A stretch of 64,000 nucleotides of DNA from JAEYKI01 sp036679405. Lineage in GTDB: Bacteria > Bacillota > Clostridia > Christensenellales > Christensenellaceae. The notes under the pieces were generated by a model. That model saw only the letters and a list, made by a program, of their open reading frames with translations. It did no database searches and was not told the DNA's origin. Of this stretch, positions 15,817-25,465 are shown piece after piece (position 1 is the first letter of the stretch; each line of letters starts with the position of its first letter). The DNA lies in the NCBI GenBank assembly GCA_036679405.1, contig JAVBVZ010000033.1:1-64000 (forward strand), in the 5' to 3' direction. The translations under genes were made by a program, and so were the position numbers.

Positions 15817-16608
15817 TTATTTTTGTGAAAGCATTTTTATGGCCAGCAATACGCCAAAGCCAATCAAACGCGCCTTGTCTGAAATCGTATAACAGTGTGA
15901 AGGATTGTCGCGCGGGTCGACATCCGCGGTCTTAAAACCTTCGGTAACATGATAACCGTCCCGGATAAGGCCGCGCAGTGTGCCGGATATCCGGGCAGTG
16001 ACGGCTTCGCCATCCACAGTCGCAATTGTCTCCCCGGCTTCTACGTGATCTCCGATCTGCCGGATGTTTTGAATAATGCCTTCCCGGGGCGCATATATGA
16101 CCCGTTCCATGGCATAGCCGTTTACTACGCCCGGAATACCTGAATTAGGCTCGGCCGCCCCTTTAAGGATCACCCGTCCCAGCATGTGCCCGCGTTTGGT
16201 TTCTACTACCGCGTGAACATCGCTTCCTGCAGTGAATCCCGGGCCGACACCGATCACCATGGGGGCCATATCAATGGTCGTTCCTATGTTTTTTTTTGCA
16301 ATGGTGGCGTCTACAACAATGCCCGGCCGAAGACTCGCAATGATCTTTGCGTCCCGGTCGATCACAACAGGTATACGGCCGGCGGCGAGCACAGAAGGGA
16401 TAGTGGCAGGCGTACTCCGTTCGGCCGTCACATTTTCTACGGTATAGGTGTTTTCATATACCGCTTCGCACAATGAAACCGTTCGTCGGATGGAGGAGGG
16501 GTTTTTAAGTTCGGCGGCGACAACGTCATACCCGAAATTTTTCAGCGCGTATAGGATGCCGGTCGCAAGGTCGCCCGCACCGCGCACGACCACCAGATTG
16601 CTATTCAT
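15817..16608 (-). CDS. yqeB: selenium-dependent molybdenum hydroxylase accessory protein YqeB
   Basis: 263 residues from the ATG at 16608, chosen because GAAAGGGG lies upstream and the product then starts directly with the conserved VVVRGAGDLATG. An ATG at 16632 would add eight residues inside yqeC. The EF2563/YqeB family has an N-terminal Rossmann-like part and a C-terminal biotinyl-like segment (EGIIQNIRQIGDHVEAGETIATVDGE). It occurs only with selenium-dependent molybdenum hydroxylases and is thought to act in the selenated cofactor pathway; the exact reaction is not known. Its start overlaps the yqeC end by 8 bp. Confidence 0.92.
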   Translation of the reverse strand: MNSNLVVVRGAGDLATGILYALKNFGYDVVAAELKNPSSIRRTVSLCEAVYENTYTVENVTAERSTPATIPSVLAAGRIPVVIDRDAKIIASLRPGIVVDATIAKKNIGTTIDMAPMVIGVGPGFTAGSDVHAVVETKRGHMLGRVILKGAAEPNSGIPGVVNGYAMERVIYAPREGIIQNIRQIGDHVEAGETIATVDGEAVTARISGTLRGLIRDGYHVTEGFKTADVDPRDNPSHCYTISDKARLIGFGVLLAIKMLSQK

Positions 16609-17314
16609 TTGTGTTTCCCCTTTCCGAAACAATATAATTTTTTATAAAAGCGTCCGTCCAGTGCATTTTTTCGGATGCCGGGATAACGGGAACGCCGGAT
16701 TGCTCAGACAGTATTCGCGCTGTTTCCTGCGGGTTTTTATGCAAGTCCGCTTTGTTCAGAATAACGGTTTTCCGGGCGCCCTTTGGTGCGCGTGCAAAGA
16801 GGCCGTCCGGGCTTTGGATCAACAAAAGCAGATGCTTTAACGTAACCGGTTCACCGGGAGCCGCTCCGGTTATATGAAAAAAAAGATCGCTCCGGTGTAT
16901 GGTTTCTTCGTTTGCCAAACCTCCCAGGCTGTCCAGCCCAATTACGCCGATGATCAGCCCGGTGTGGGAGGGATAAACCGGCTCCCATTCCGCGGGGGCC
17001 TTTAAGGGGCGGCCCTTTGCGCCGTCTGCCTCTGCCAGGATAAAGTCAAAGTATTTTTTTGCATCGATATCGTCGACTTCTTTGCCGGAAAAACCGCAGA
17101 GTTTTCCGGCGGCCGCATATTCTTTGGCGGCGGCAGTCAGGGGGGCCAAAGGCCGGACGGACTGTGCGTCGCCTACCGTAAGCGGGAGGCCTGCCGGTGG
17201 ATATATATGGGTGGTGGTGGTCAGCAGTACTTTTTGCCCCATGTGCACGAGCGTCGTGCCCAAACGCAGGGATACCGTCGTTTTTCCGCCGGCACCTATG
17301 ACTGAAATAATCAT
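16601..17314 (-). CDS. yqeC: selenium-molybdenum cofactor accessory protein YqeC
   Basis: 237 residues. P-loop GAGGKTT at residues 7-13, then TTTTHIYPP and DGAKGRPLKAP, the marks of the YqeC family (predicted nucleotide-binding). It ends with NKADLHK, a GTPase-like specificity motif. First gene of a minus-strand operon with yqeB, XdhC and HAD, diverging from the ygeY operon. It is inferred to act in maturation of the selenium-containing molybdenum cofactor. An exact TATAAT lies at 17330-17335 just upstream, but I see no good -35. Confidence 0.9.
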   Translation of the reverse strand: MIISVIGAGGKTTVSLRLGTTLVHMGQKVLLTTTTHIYPPAGLPLTVGDAQSVRPLAPLTAAAKEYAAAGKLCGFSGKEVDDIDAKKYFDFILAEADGAKGRPLKAPAEWEPVYPSHTGLIIGVIGLDSLGGLANEETIHRSDLFFHITGAAPGEPVTLKHLLLLIQSPDGLFARAPKGARKTVILNKADLHKNPQETARILSEQSGVPVIPASEKMHWTDAFIKNYIVSERGNTNE

Positions 17315-17329
17315 GCCATTGCCTTTTTC

Positions 17330-17335
17330 ATTATA
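17330..17335 (-). promoter_or_regulatory. possible -10 element for the yqeC operon
   Basis: Minus-strand TATAAT, only 15 bases before the yqeC start and with no recognisable -35. The true promoter could lie further upstream. Confidence 0.3.
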
Positions 17336-17468
17336 ATATACAGCTTTTTCTAAATACTATTTTAGATGATTTGCCCCCCTTTTACAACACAATTCAAAAA
17401 CAGGCGCAGCGCGCCGGGCGCATATGCAAAAAAACGCTTTACAAAAAGGATAGAGCCCCCTTAATCTA

Positions 17469-17497
17469 TTGACAAACGGTCCCGCAAGTGATATATT
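17469..17497 (+). promoter_or_regulatory. strong promoter of the purine-degradation operon
   Basis: TTGACA (17469-17474), 17 bases, TATATT (17492-17497): near consensus. Expected start about 17504, at the edge of the palindromic operator. Confidence 0.8.
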
Positions 17498-17505
17498 TTG
17501 AACAT

Positions 17506-17536
17506 AAAAAATATTTTGGTGACCAAAAATTATTTT
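17506..17536. promoter_or_regulatory. palindromic operator over the ygeY start site
   Basis: Symmetry centred on 17521: TTTTGGT-G-ACCAAAA flanked by AAAA and TTTT. Its position just after the -10 suggests repression. The candidate regulator is the YheO/DauR-like protein at 33231, by location only. Confidence 0.65.
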
Positions 17537-17595
17537 TAAGCATCGGATGGGCGGACAGGAAGGTTTTCTTTAAAAAACGAAAAGCCGGAATGCTG

Positions 17596-17607
17596 AAAAG
17601 CGCTTTT
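17596..17607. promoter_or_regulatory. 12-bp palindrome AAAAGCGCTTTT, cre-like core
   Basis: Perfect palindrome about 90 nt into the ygeY leader. It shares its 12-bp core with 4743-4756 ahead of serine dehydratase. It could be a catabolite control site, but the outer cre bases do not match. Confidence 0.35.
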
Positions 17608-17722
17608 GGGAAAGGTATATAGATTCGTTTTTACAAAGCTGTAAAGCACAGGCAGATATTGATGGTAGTTGAGGGCAATGTTTGATTGCCTTTTTAAATT
17701 TAAAAAAGGAGAGTCGTTAAAA

Positions 17723-18922
17723 ATGGATTTTGATTTAATAAAGAAGGCAGCGAAGGATTATGAAGCTGATATGAGCCGGTTTTTGCGGGACCTCATCGCT
17801 ATTCCCGGGGAAAGCGCCGGGGAAGGAGGCGTAATCGAGAGGATCCGCAGTGAAATGGAAAAGGTTGGATTTGATAAGGTCGAAGTAGATCCAATGGGGA
17901 ACATCCTCGGCACAATGGGCAGCGGGGAAAAGATTATTGCATTTGACGCGCATATCGACACAGTGAGTATAGGCAACGCAGACAACTGGACCTTTGATCC
18001 CTATGAGGGGTATGAAACCGAAACCGAAATCGGCGGCCGGGGCGCTTCCGATCAGCTTGGGGGCATTGTCAGCGCAGTCTACGGTGCGAAAATCATGAAA
18101 GATTTGGGTCTGTTGGCAGGCTATCGTGTATTGGTGACCGGAACCGTGCAGGAAGAAGACTGCGACGGGCTTTGCTGGCAGTACATTATCAGTGAAGATA
18201 AAATCAGGCCTGAGTTCGTAGTGATTACGGAAGCGACCGACGGAAGCATATACCGCGGCCAGCGCGGACGGATGGAGATCCGGATAGACGTACAGGGGAT
18301 ATCCTGCCACGGATCGGCGCCCGAAAGGGGAGACAATGCGATTTATAAAATGGCAGAAATCATCCTTGAGGTACGGGATCTGAACGGGCGGCTGCGCACG
18401 GATGAATTTTTGGGGAAGGGAACGCTTGCCGTTTCAGAGATCTTTTTCACATCGCCCTCCCGCTGCGCGGTTGCAGACAGCTGCGCGGTCTCGATCGACC
18501 GGCGGCTGACCGACGGAGAAACCTATGAAACGGCGCTCGAAGAGATCCGCCTGCTGCCTTCGGTAAAGAAGCATTGCGCCAAGGTCTCAATGTATAAATA
18601 TGACCGGCCTTCCTATACCGGCCTGGTGTATCCGACCGACTGCTATTTCCCAACCTGGGTTTCAGCGGATGATGCGGCGGCGACACGTACGGTGGTAGAT
18701 GCTTACCGTAGCCTGTATGGAGAACCCAAAGTGGACAAATGGACATTTTCAACCAACGGCGTTTCCATTATGGGAAGGTTCAATATTCCGTGTATCGGGT
18801 TTGGGCCGGGGAAAGAAGCGCAGGCGCATGCACCCAATGAAAAGACATGGAAAGAAGATCTGGTGCGCTGTGCGGCGGTTTATGCGGCACTGCCCGGAAG
18901 CTATAAAAAATACGACAAATAA
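17723..18922 (+). CDS. ygeY: YgeY-family M20 peptidase/deacylase of the purine/selenium cluster
   Basis: 399 residues from the ATG at 17723 (AAAGGAGA 11 bases upstream; an upstream in-frame ATG at 17669 has no such site). M20 metallopeptidase metal ligands are visible: H in FDAHIDTV, D in GASDQLGG, the general-base/ligand pair in QEEDCDG, and a late His in EAQAHAPNE. The family is the 'putative selenium metabolism hydrolase' always found with ygeW, ygfK and ssnA. Its exact substrate is not established; a late step on ureido or diaminopropionate intermediates of purine breakdown is inferred. First gene of a long plus-strand operon. Confidence 0.92.
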   Translation: MDFDLIKKAAKDYEADMSRFLRDLIAIPGESAGEGGVIERIRSEMEKVGFDKVEVDPMGNILGTMGSGEKIIAFDAHIDTVSIGNADNWTFDPYEGYETETEIGGRGASDQLGGIVSAVYGAKIMKDLGLLAGYRVLVTGTVQEEDCDGLCWQYIISEDKIRPEFVVITEATDGSIYRGQRGRMEIRIDVQGISCHGSAPERGDNAIYKMAEIILEVRDLNGRLRTDEFLGKGTLAVSEIFFTSPSRCAVADSCAVSIDRRLTDGETYETALEEIRLLPSVKKHCAKVSMYKYDRPSYTGLVYPTDCYFPTWVSADDAAATRTVVDAYRSLYGEPKVDKWTFSTNGVSIMGRFNIPCIGFGPGKEAQAHAPNEKTWKEDLVRCAAVYAALPGSYKKYDK

Positions 18923-18952
18923 AACATAAATTTATTTTAAAGGGGATAGTAG

Positions 18953-20146
18953 ATGAGCACGTTTGAACAACTGGTACACAAAATACACGGATATGATTTG
19001 CATAAAATGTACGGAAATGATTTTTTTCTTACCTGGGAAAAAACCGAAGACGAAATCGAAGGCGTATTTGCGGTTGCGGATGCGCTTCGGGCGCTTCGGG
19101 AAAAAAATATTTCCACCCGTATATTTGACAGCGGGCTTGCAATCTCTCTGTTTCGGGATAATTCCACACGTACGCGTTTCAGCTTTGCCTCGGCCTGCAA
19201 TCTGCTGGGTCTGACCGTGCAGGATCTGGATGAAGGAAAGTCGCAGATTGCACATGGAGAAACGGTGCGTGAAACAGCGAATATGATTGCGTTTATGGCC
19301 GACATTGTCGGCATCCGTGACGACATGTATATCGGGAAAGGCAACAAGTATATGCGGGATTTCGCCGGGTATGTGAACGAAGGGTATGAGGACGGGGTGC
19401 TGGAACAGCGGCCGACCCTGGTGAATCTTCAGTGTGACATCGACCATCCCACCCAGACCATGGCGGATATGCTGCATGTGATTCATCATTTTGGAGGCGT
19501 AGAGAACCTTAAGGGAAAAAAGGTCGCAATGTCCTGGGCGTATTCGCCCTCTTATGGAAAGCCTCTGTCCGTTCCACAGGGCGTCATCGGTCTGATGACG
19601 CGTTTTGGAATGGACGTTACTCTTGCGCATCCAGAAGGGTATGAGATCATGGCGGGTGTGGAAGACGTGGCGAAAAGCAATGCGGAAAAATCCGGCGGCA
19701 GTTTTAATAAAACATACAGCATGAAAGAAGCGTTTGACGGCGCGGATATCGTATATCCCAAGAGCTGGGCGCCGTATGCAGCCATGGAAAAACGGACCGA
19801 GCTCTACGGAAACGGGGACACCCGGGGCATCCATGATCTGGAAGAAGAACTTTTGGCGCATAATGCGCATTACAGGGACTGGGAATGCACAGAAGATATG
19901 ATGAAGCGGACCCGGGACGGCAAGGCGCTGTATCTGCATTGCCTGCCTGCCGATATCACGGGGGTTTCCTGTGAGCAGGGAGAGGTTGCGGCCAGCGTCT
20001 TCGACCGTTACAGGGTCCCGCTTTATAAGCAGGCCGGATTCAAACCGTATATTATTGCAGCCATGATTTTTTTGTCAAAGATAAAGCATCCGGACATGAA
20101 GCTCCGCGAACTTTTGGACAAAGGTTCGCCAAGATGGGACGGATAA
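18953..20146 (+). CDS. ygeW: knotted carbamoyltransferase YgeW
   Basis: 397 residues. Carbamoyl phosphate-binding motif STRTR (71-75) in DNSTRTRFSFASA and the late HCLPAD motif are intact. Family members have a trefoil-knotted ornithine/aspartate transcarbamoylase fold. In purine degradation it is expected to work in the phosphorolytic direction, releasing carbamoyl phosphate from a ureido compound, which the adjacent carbamate kinase turns into ATP. A GGGGA site precedes the ATG; it lies 30 bp after ygeY. The physiological ureido substrate cannot be read from sequence. Confidence 0.95.
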   Translation: MSTFEQLVHKIHGYDLHKMYGNDFFLTWEKTEDEIEGVFAVADALRALREKNISTRIFDSGLAISLFRDNSTRTRFSFASACNLLGLTVQDLDEGKSQIAHGETVRETANMIAFMADIVGIRDDMYIGKGNKYMRDFAGYVNEGYEDGVLEQRPTLVNLQCDIDHPTQTMADMLHVIHHFGGVENLKGKKVAMSWAYSPSYGKPLSVPQGVIGLMTRFGMDVTLAHPEGYEIMAGVEDVAKSNAEKSGGSFNKTYSMKEAFDGADIVYPKSWAPYAAMEKRTELYGNGDTRGIHDLEEELLAHNAHYRDWECTEDMMKRTRDGKALYLHCLPADITGVSCEQGEVAASVFDRYRVPLYKQAGFKPYIIAAMIFLSKIKHPDMKLRELLDKGSPRWDG

Positions 20147-20148
20147 AA

Positions 20149-21081
20149 ATGGGAAAAAAACGTATGGTGATCGCTCTGGGGGGCAATGCCCTGGGTGAAA
20201 CGCTGCACGAACAAATGGCCGCCATCCAAAAGACCAGCCGCTATATCGTTGCGCTGCTAAAGGAAGGGCATGAAATCGTTCTGACACATGGAAACGGACC
20301 GCAGGTCGGGCTGATGCTGGACTGTCTGGACAGCTACAGGATCAACCACAATATCGATGCGTTTCCCCTTTCGGTCTGCGTAAGCATCACCCAGGGGTAC
20401 ATCGGGTACGACCTGCAAAATGTGATGCGTGAAGAAATACTGAATCAGGATCTCAGCATACCCGTGGCGACAGTGGTTACCCAGGTTGTGGTGGATGAGG
20501 ATGATCCGGCTTTTCTGGAGCCGACCAAGCCTATCGGCCATTATGTATCCGAAGAATATGCCCGGGAGAGAATGGCCGAAGGCGAAACTTTCCGGGATTT
20601 CGGAGACAAAGGATTCCGGCAGGTTGTGGCCTCTCCCAGGCCGCAGCATATTGTGGAAATAAAGACCATCAATACGCTGCTCGGCGCGGGGCAGCTGGTT
20701 ATTGCCTGCGGCGGCGGAGGGATCCCGGTGATCCGCCGGGGAAACCATTTAAAAGGAGCGGTGGCGGTGATCGACAAAGATTTGACCAGCGCGCTGCTGG
20801 CAAGCATGCTTCAGGCCGACTATCTGGTGATCCTAACGGCGGTGGAAAAGGTTTTTCTGAATTACGGAAAAGAAAACGAGCAGGCGCTGGGCAGAATGAA
20901 TATCGAAGAGGCGGAGGCCTATATCCGTGCGGGGCATTTCGGAAAAGGATCCATGCTTCCAAAGGTGGAGGCCGGCATTTGGGTGGCCAGGCAAAATCCC
21001 GCTTGTAAAACCATCATTACTTCCATTGAAAAATTATCCGAAGGATTCAAAGGAATCACGGGAACCGTCATAGAACATTGA
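20149..21081 (+). CDS. arcC: carbamate kinase
   Basis: 310 residues from the ATG at 20149, which puts the conserved VIALGGNALG at residues 7-16. An in-frame ATG at 20134 overlapping the ygeW stop is possible. Amino-acid kinase fold with LTHGNGPQVG, CGGGGIPV and GSMLPKVEA. It transfers phosphate from carbamoyl phosphate to ADP, giving ATP, ammonia and CO2, and so conserves energy from purine ring opening together with YgeW. Tightly packed between ygeW and ssnA. Confidence 0.96.
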   Translation: MGKKRMVIALGGNALGETLHEQMAAIQKTSRYIVALLKEGHEIVLTHGNGPQVGLMLDCLDSYRINHNIDAFPLSVCVSITQGYIGYDLQNVMREEILNQDLSIPVATVVTQVVVDEDDPAFLEPTKPIGHYVSEEYARERMAEGETFRDFGDKGFRQVVASPRPQHIVEIKTINTLLGAGQLVIACGGGGIPVIRRGNHLKGAVAVIDKDLTSALLASMLQADYLVILTAVEKVFLNYGKENEQALGRMNIEEAEAYIRAGHFGKGSMLPKVEAGIWVARQNPACKTIITSIEKLSEGFKGITGTVIEH

Positions 21082-21104
21082 AAGAGGCAAGGGGGGGCTT
21101 ACGT

Positions 21105-22433
21105 ATGACAAAATGTATCGGAAACGGAACGGTCGTTACGCATGATGGAGCAATGCCGCTGATCGGGAACGGATGCGTGGTCGTCAGGGAAAATAAAATT
21201 GTTGATCTGGGAGAAACAGACCGCATGCGCTCAGAATACCCGGATGCTGATTTCTTGGATGCGCGGGGCGGTTTCATTATGCCCGGGCTGATCAATACAC
21301 ACGGACATATCTACAGTGCGCTTGCACGCGGAATGACCCTTGCGGACGCAAAACCCTCCAGAACTTTTGCAGATATTCTTGAAAACCTGTGGTGGCGGGT
21401 GGACAGGGGACTGGGTCTTCCCGAGATCCGTATGAGCGCGTATACAACTTATATCGACTGTATTAAAAACGGTGTAACGACGTTTTTTGACCATCATGCA
21501 AGCGCGGGGTGCGTGCGGGGCAGCCTTAAGGAAATTGCGGATGCCGCAGCCTGCCTTGGAATACGCACTTCGCTTTGTTATGAGGTCTCGGACCGGGACG
21601 GCCGCGCCGTCGCAGAGCAGGGCATTCGTGAAAACGCAGAATTTCTTGAATATGCCCAAAGTCAGGACAGCGATATGTTAAGTGCAATGTTCGGGCTTCA
21701 TGCCTCGTTTACTCTTTCGGACGCGACTTTAAAAAAATGTGTGCAGGCCGCTCGCGGAGCGGGCTTCCATGTGCATGTGGCCGAAGGGCCTGAAGACTTG
21801 GCGGACAGCCGCAAAAAATATGGAAAACGGGTGGTGCAGCGCTTATTGGATCTTGGTGTTCTGGGGCAAAATTCCATTGCCGTCCATTGCATCCATATAG
21901 ATGATCATGAAATGGATCTGCTTAAAGAAAGCAAAACCACGGTGGTTCATAATCCGGAATCCAATATGGGCAACGCAGTCGGATATTCTGCGGCGATCCG
22001 CATGATGGAAAAGGGAATTCTGGTCGGTCTCGGGACAGACGGATATACGACAGATATGCTTGAATCTTTAAAAGTGGCAAACATTTTGCATAAGCATGAG
22101 CTTAAAGATCCCGGTGCAGCCTGGGCGGAAGCGCCGCAGATGCTGTTTCAAAACAACGCCGCAATCTGCGGGCGGCATTTCGCGGGAGAGATGGGCGTTT
22201 TAAAAAAAGGAGCGCTGGCAGATGTGATTGTAGCCGACTATGAGGCGCCCACGCCGGTCACGGCGGCAAACTGTAACTCTCATATCCTTTTCGGCTTGAT
22301 GGGGCGGAGCGTTTCCACTACGATGATCGACGGCCGGTACGTGATGCGGGACAGAGAAATCTTAACGGTGGATGAACAGGATATTTACGCAGAATCAAGA
22401 AGCGTGGCCGAATCTTTCTGGGACCGGGTATAA
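21105..22433 (+). CDS. ssnA: SsnA-type aminohydrolase (purine deaminase-like)
   Basis: 442 residues from the ATG at 21105, with a G-rich AGGGGGGG stretch upstream. A TTG at 21078 would overlap the arcC stop and lacks a ribosome site. Amidohydrolase TIM barrel with the metal ligands N-THGHIYS (HxH), HVAEGPED (H), HCIHIDD (H) and GTDGYTTD (D). The SsnA subfamily always travels with ygfK/xdhD. Guanine or related aminopurine deamination is the likely reaction by family. It complements a second amidohydrolase at 33939. Confidence 0.92.
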   Translation: MTKCIGNGTVVTHDGAMPLIGNGCVVVRENKIVDLGETDRMRSEYPDADFLDARGGFIMPGLINTHGHIYSALARGMTLADAKPSRTFADILENLWWRVDRGLGLPEIRMSAYTTYIDCIKNGVTTFFDHHASAGCVRGSLKEIADAAACLGIRTSLCYEVSDRDGRAVAEQGIRENAEFLEYAQSQDSDMLSAMFGLHASFTLSDATLKKCVQAARGAGFHVHVAEGPEDLADSRKKYGKRVVQRLLDLGVLGQNSIAVHCIHIDDHEMDLLKESKTTVVHNPESNMGNAVGYSAAIRMMEKGILVGLGTDGYTTDMLESLKVANILHKHELKDPGAAWAEAPQMLFQNNAAICGRHFAGEMGVLKKGALADVIVADYEAPTPVTAANCNSHILFGLMGRSVSTTMIDGRYVMRDREILTVDEQDIYAESRSVAESFWDRV

Positions 22434-22453
22434 CTGTAAAGGAGAAAAGAGTT

Positions 22454-25400
22454 TTGAGCGAAATCATGACCCCTATGCCGTTTGATAAACTGATTCGCTG
22501 GATGATGGAGGAATACAAAACCAATCAAAGCGTATTCGGGGTAAGAACGGACCGGTTTTATAAAAATAATTCCAATAAGAAGTACAGGATCTTTGGGCGT
22601 GATTTGGGAAGCCCGGTCGGCGCGGCCGCAGGACCGAATACCCAGTTGGCGCAGAATCTGGTAGCCGGATATGTTGCCGGTCTTCGTTTTATGGAACTCA
22701 AAACCGTCCAGGTGATGGATGGGGAGGAAATGCGAAAATGCATCGAGCGTCCCTGCATCAATATGGCCGACGAAGGCTATAACTGTGAGTGGTCTACCGA
22801 ACTGACGGTGCGCGAGGCATACGAGGAATATGTAAAGGGATGGTTTGCCTTGCATATTGCGGCGCGTGAGTTCGGCATCAGTGAAACGCCGGATTTTCTT
22901 TTTAATATGAGTGTGGGATATGATTATGAAGGAATCACTTCTCCCAAGATAGACGGCTTTATCAACGATATGGCCGATGCAAAAGACACCGGTATTTTTA
23001 AAGAATGCAGGGCGTTTTTGCTTGCCAACCTGAATTTGTTTAAAAACATAGACGAAACGTATGTCCGGGGCATTGAAAGCAACGTTTCTTCTTCCATCAC
23101 CCTGTCTACGCTGCACGGATGTCCGCCGGATGAGATAGAGAAGGTCGCGCAGTATTTCCTGGCTGTAAAAAAGCTTCATACCTATATTAAACTCAACCCG
23201 ACTTTGCTCGGGTATGAAACGGTGCGTGCTCTTTTGGACGGGATGGGCTACGGGTATATCGCTTTTGACCGCCGGCATTTTGAAGCGGATCTCAAGTTCG
23301 CCGATGCGGCGGTATTGATCGAGCGGCTTCAAAAAACGGCCTGCGGGCAAGACCTTGGTTTCGGTGTAAAACTCACCAATACATTCCCTGTGATGATCAA
23401 AAGAGGAGAATTACCCGGAGAATTCATGTATATGTCCGGAAAGGCGCTGTATCCGCTGAGTATCCATGTGGCAAAAAAAATAAGCCAGGCCTTCAGAGGG
23501 TCCCTGCCCATATCTTTTTCGGGCGGGGCGGATTATTTCAATATAGATAAGCTGATTGCGTCTGGAATCGCTCCGGTGACGGTGGCCACTGCTTTACTGA
23601 AACCCGGCGGCTATATGCGCGCGGGACAGATGAGCCAAAAAGCGGAGCTCCTTGTGGAGGGCCCGTTTAAAAAAATAGATACGGCTGCTCTGGAAAAGAT
23701 AGCGGCGGACGTTGCGGAAGATTCCCATTACCGAAAACGCAAGGGTGCGGGGGAAAGCAGAAAGCTTCTGAGCGCATTGCCTCTTTATGACTGTTTTGTG
23801 GCTCCCTGCCGGGAAACCTGTCCGATCGGGCAGCAGATTCCCGAATACCTTGCGCTCACCGAAGCGGGCGAGTATGAAAAAGCGTTTTCTGTGATCGCAG
23901 TGGACAATCCTCTGCCGGCCATCACTTCCGAGATATGCAGCCATACCTGTCAGAATAAATGTACACGCAGGGAGTATGAAGGTTCGGTAGAGATCCGGGC
24001 GGCAAAAAACACCGTAGTGACGAATGCGCAGGAAAGCTTTTTGAAGTCGCTTGAGCCTTCGCCGATCAAAACCGGCCGGAAGGTCGCGGTGATCGGGGCG
24101 GGACCAGCAGGGATCGCGGCAGGGCTTTATCTGCGCCGTAACGGCGTGGATGTAACGGTCTTTGAAAAACGTGCCCAGCCGCTGGGCGTGGTGCGTTATC
24201 TCATACCGGGTTTCCGGGTGAGCGAAGAGGCGCTCCGTATGGATTACGAACTGGCCCGTAAGACGGGAGTGAAGTTTGTTTTTAAAGTGGACGAAGCGTA
24301 TAATATAGCTGAACTGAAAAAGCAATACGACTTTGTTATTATTGCGACCGGCGCCTGGGCCAAAGGGATTTGTCCGGTCCGGGAAGGCGGGGAAAAGCTG
24401 ATGGATGCTCTTGCCTTTTTGGAACAATCCAAGGAATGCGGCTGCAATATAAAGCTGGGGGAGCGCGTTGCAGTGATTGGCGGCGGAGATGTGGCTATGG
24501 ATTGCGCGCGGGCGGCAAAACGCGCGCCGGGCGTAAAAAAGGTAAGCATCCTGTACCGGCGCACACGGGAATTTATGCCGGCGCAGGAAGAAGAAATTGC
24601 GCTTGCCCTTGAAGACGGTATTACTCTTTTAGAGTTGCGCTCGCCCGTATCTTACGATGGAAAAACACTGCTCGCCGAAAAAATGAAACTTGGTGAAACA
24701 GGCGCGGATGGACGGCGTAAACCGGTCGGGACCGGAGAAATTTTGCGGATGCCGTTTGATACAGTGATCAGCGCTGTGGGCGCGCGGGTGGATTCCCGGG
24801 ACTTTGAAAAAAGCGGTATGGTGATGTCTGAAAGCGGATATGCCGCCTTGGATATGAGCAACCAGAGCAGCCTTGACGGCGTATATGTGGCCGGCGACTG
24901 CCGTGCCGGAGCGGCTACGATCGTGCAGGCTGCGGCAGACAGTAAGCGGATCGCATTGCATATTTTGGAAAGATTGGGTCTTCCGAACGATTTCAAACGC
25001 GCGGACGCGGTTCGCCCAGTAAAAGAAACGGCATCGCGCCGGGGATTGCTGGCCGAAGGAAGAAACGGTCCGGAGCGTTGCCTGGGATGCGGGGCGGCAT
25101 GTGAGCTGTGCTGTGAAGTATGCCCCAACCGCGCAAATGTGAGTATCATGGCGGATGGAACCCTCCAGATTCTGCATATTGACGGCATGTGCAACGAATG
25201 CGGAAACTGCGCTACTTTCTGTCCGCATACCGGCCGGCCGTATAAAGACAAGGTTACACTTTTCTGGGATCGGGAATCGCTTTTAAACAGCGAAAACAGA
25301 GGTTTTGCCTTTTTGACCGGCGGGAAACTGTTGGTCCGTGCTGAAAACGGCAATGTTTTTGAAAGCGGCGAAGAAGACGGGCGCATTTCGGACGGGATGA

Positions 25401-25465
25401 GAGGCATGATCCGTGCGGTTCGCGGGCGGTATGCCTATTTGGCCGCGGGGGCCGGGCTCAACTGA
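22454..25465 (+). CDS. ygfK: YgfK, putative selenate reductase-type flavin/iron-sulfur protein
   Basis: 1003 residues. The TTG start is chosen because AAAGGAG is 9 bases upstream and the product then begins SEIMTPMPFDKL as in the family. Residues 1-440 are a dihydroorotate/dihydropyrimidine dehydrogenase-like barrel. A CAPCRETCPIGQQIPEY and CSHTCQNKC cluster region follows. Two nucleotide folds come next: AVIGAGPAGIAAG (FAD) and AVIGGGDVAMDCA (NAD(P)H). The C-terminus has two ferredoxin clusters (CLGCGAACELCCEVCP, CNECGNCATFCP). Called selenate reductase in older work, it is now tied to anaerobic purine use, probably reducing a purine-ring intermediate or passing electrons to XdhD. Full length. 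Confidence 0.95.
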   Translation: MSEIMTPMPFDKLIRWMMEEYKTNQSVFGVRTDRFYKNNSNKKYRIFGRDLGSPVGAAAGPNTQLAQNLVAGYVAGLRFMELKTVQVMDGEEMRKCIERPCINMADEGYNCEWSTELTVREAYEEYVKGWFALHIAAREFGISETPDFLFNMSVGYDYEGITSPKIDGFINDMADAKDTGIFKECRAFLLANLNLFKNIDETYVRGIESNVSSSITLSTLHGCPPDEIEKVAQYFLAVKKLHTYIKLNPTLLGYETVRALLDGMGYGYIAFDRRHFEADLKFADAAVLIERLQKTACGQDLGFGVKLTNTFPVMIKRGELPGEFMYMSGKALYPLSIHVAKKISQAFRGSLPISFSGGADYFNIDKLIASGIAPVTVATALLKPGGYMRAGQMSQKAELLVEGPFKKIDTAALEKIAADVAEDSHYRKRKGAGESRKLLSALPLYDCFVAPCRETCPIGQQIPEYLALTEAGEYEKAFSVIAVDNPLPAITSEICSHTCQNKCTRREYEGSVEIRAAKNTVVTNAQESFLKSLEPSPIKTGRKVAVIGAGPAGIAAGLYLRRNGVDVTVFEKRAQPLGVVRYLIPGFRVSEEALRMDYELARKTGVKFVFKVDEAYNIAELKKQYDFVIIATGAWAKGICPVREGGEKLMDALAFLEQSKECGCNIKLGERVAVIGGGDVAMDCARAAKRAPGVKKVSILYRRTREFMPAQEEEIALALEDGITLLELRSPVSYDGKTLLAEKMKLGETGADGRRKPVGTGEILRMPFDTVISAVGARVDSRDFEKSGMVMSESGYAALDMSNQSSLDGVYVAGDCRAGAATIVQAAADSKRIALHILERLGLPNDFKRADAVRPVKETASRRGLLAEGRNGPERCLGCGAACELCCEVCPNRANVSIMADGTLQILHIDGMCNECGNCATFCPHTGRPYKDKVTLFWDRESLLNSENRGFAFLTGGKLLVRAENGNVFESGEEDGRISDGMRGMIRAVRGRYAYLAAGAGLN

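Larger units (their letters stand above)
17315..17722. other. divergent regulatory region between yqeC and ygeY
   Basis: 408 bp without a gene. It holds the ygeY promoter (17469-17497), a long palindrome over the predicted start site (17506-17536), a cre-like palindrome (17596-17607) and the ygeY ribosome site (17705-17712). The transcript leader is about 220 nt. No riboswitch is recognised. Confidence 0.7.

Noticed and set aside
17669..17722. 18-residue N-terminal extension of YgeY
   Set aside because: The AAAGGAGA site and family alignment favour 17723; the extension covers the ribosome site.
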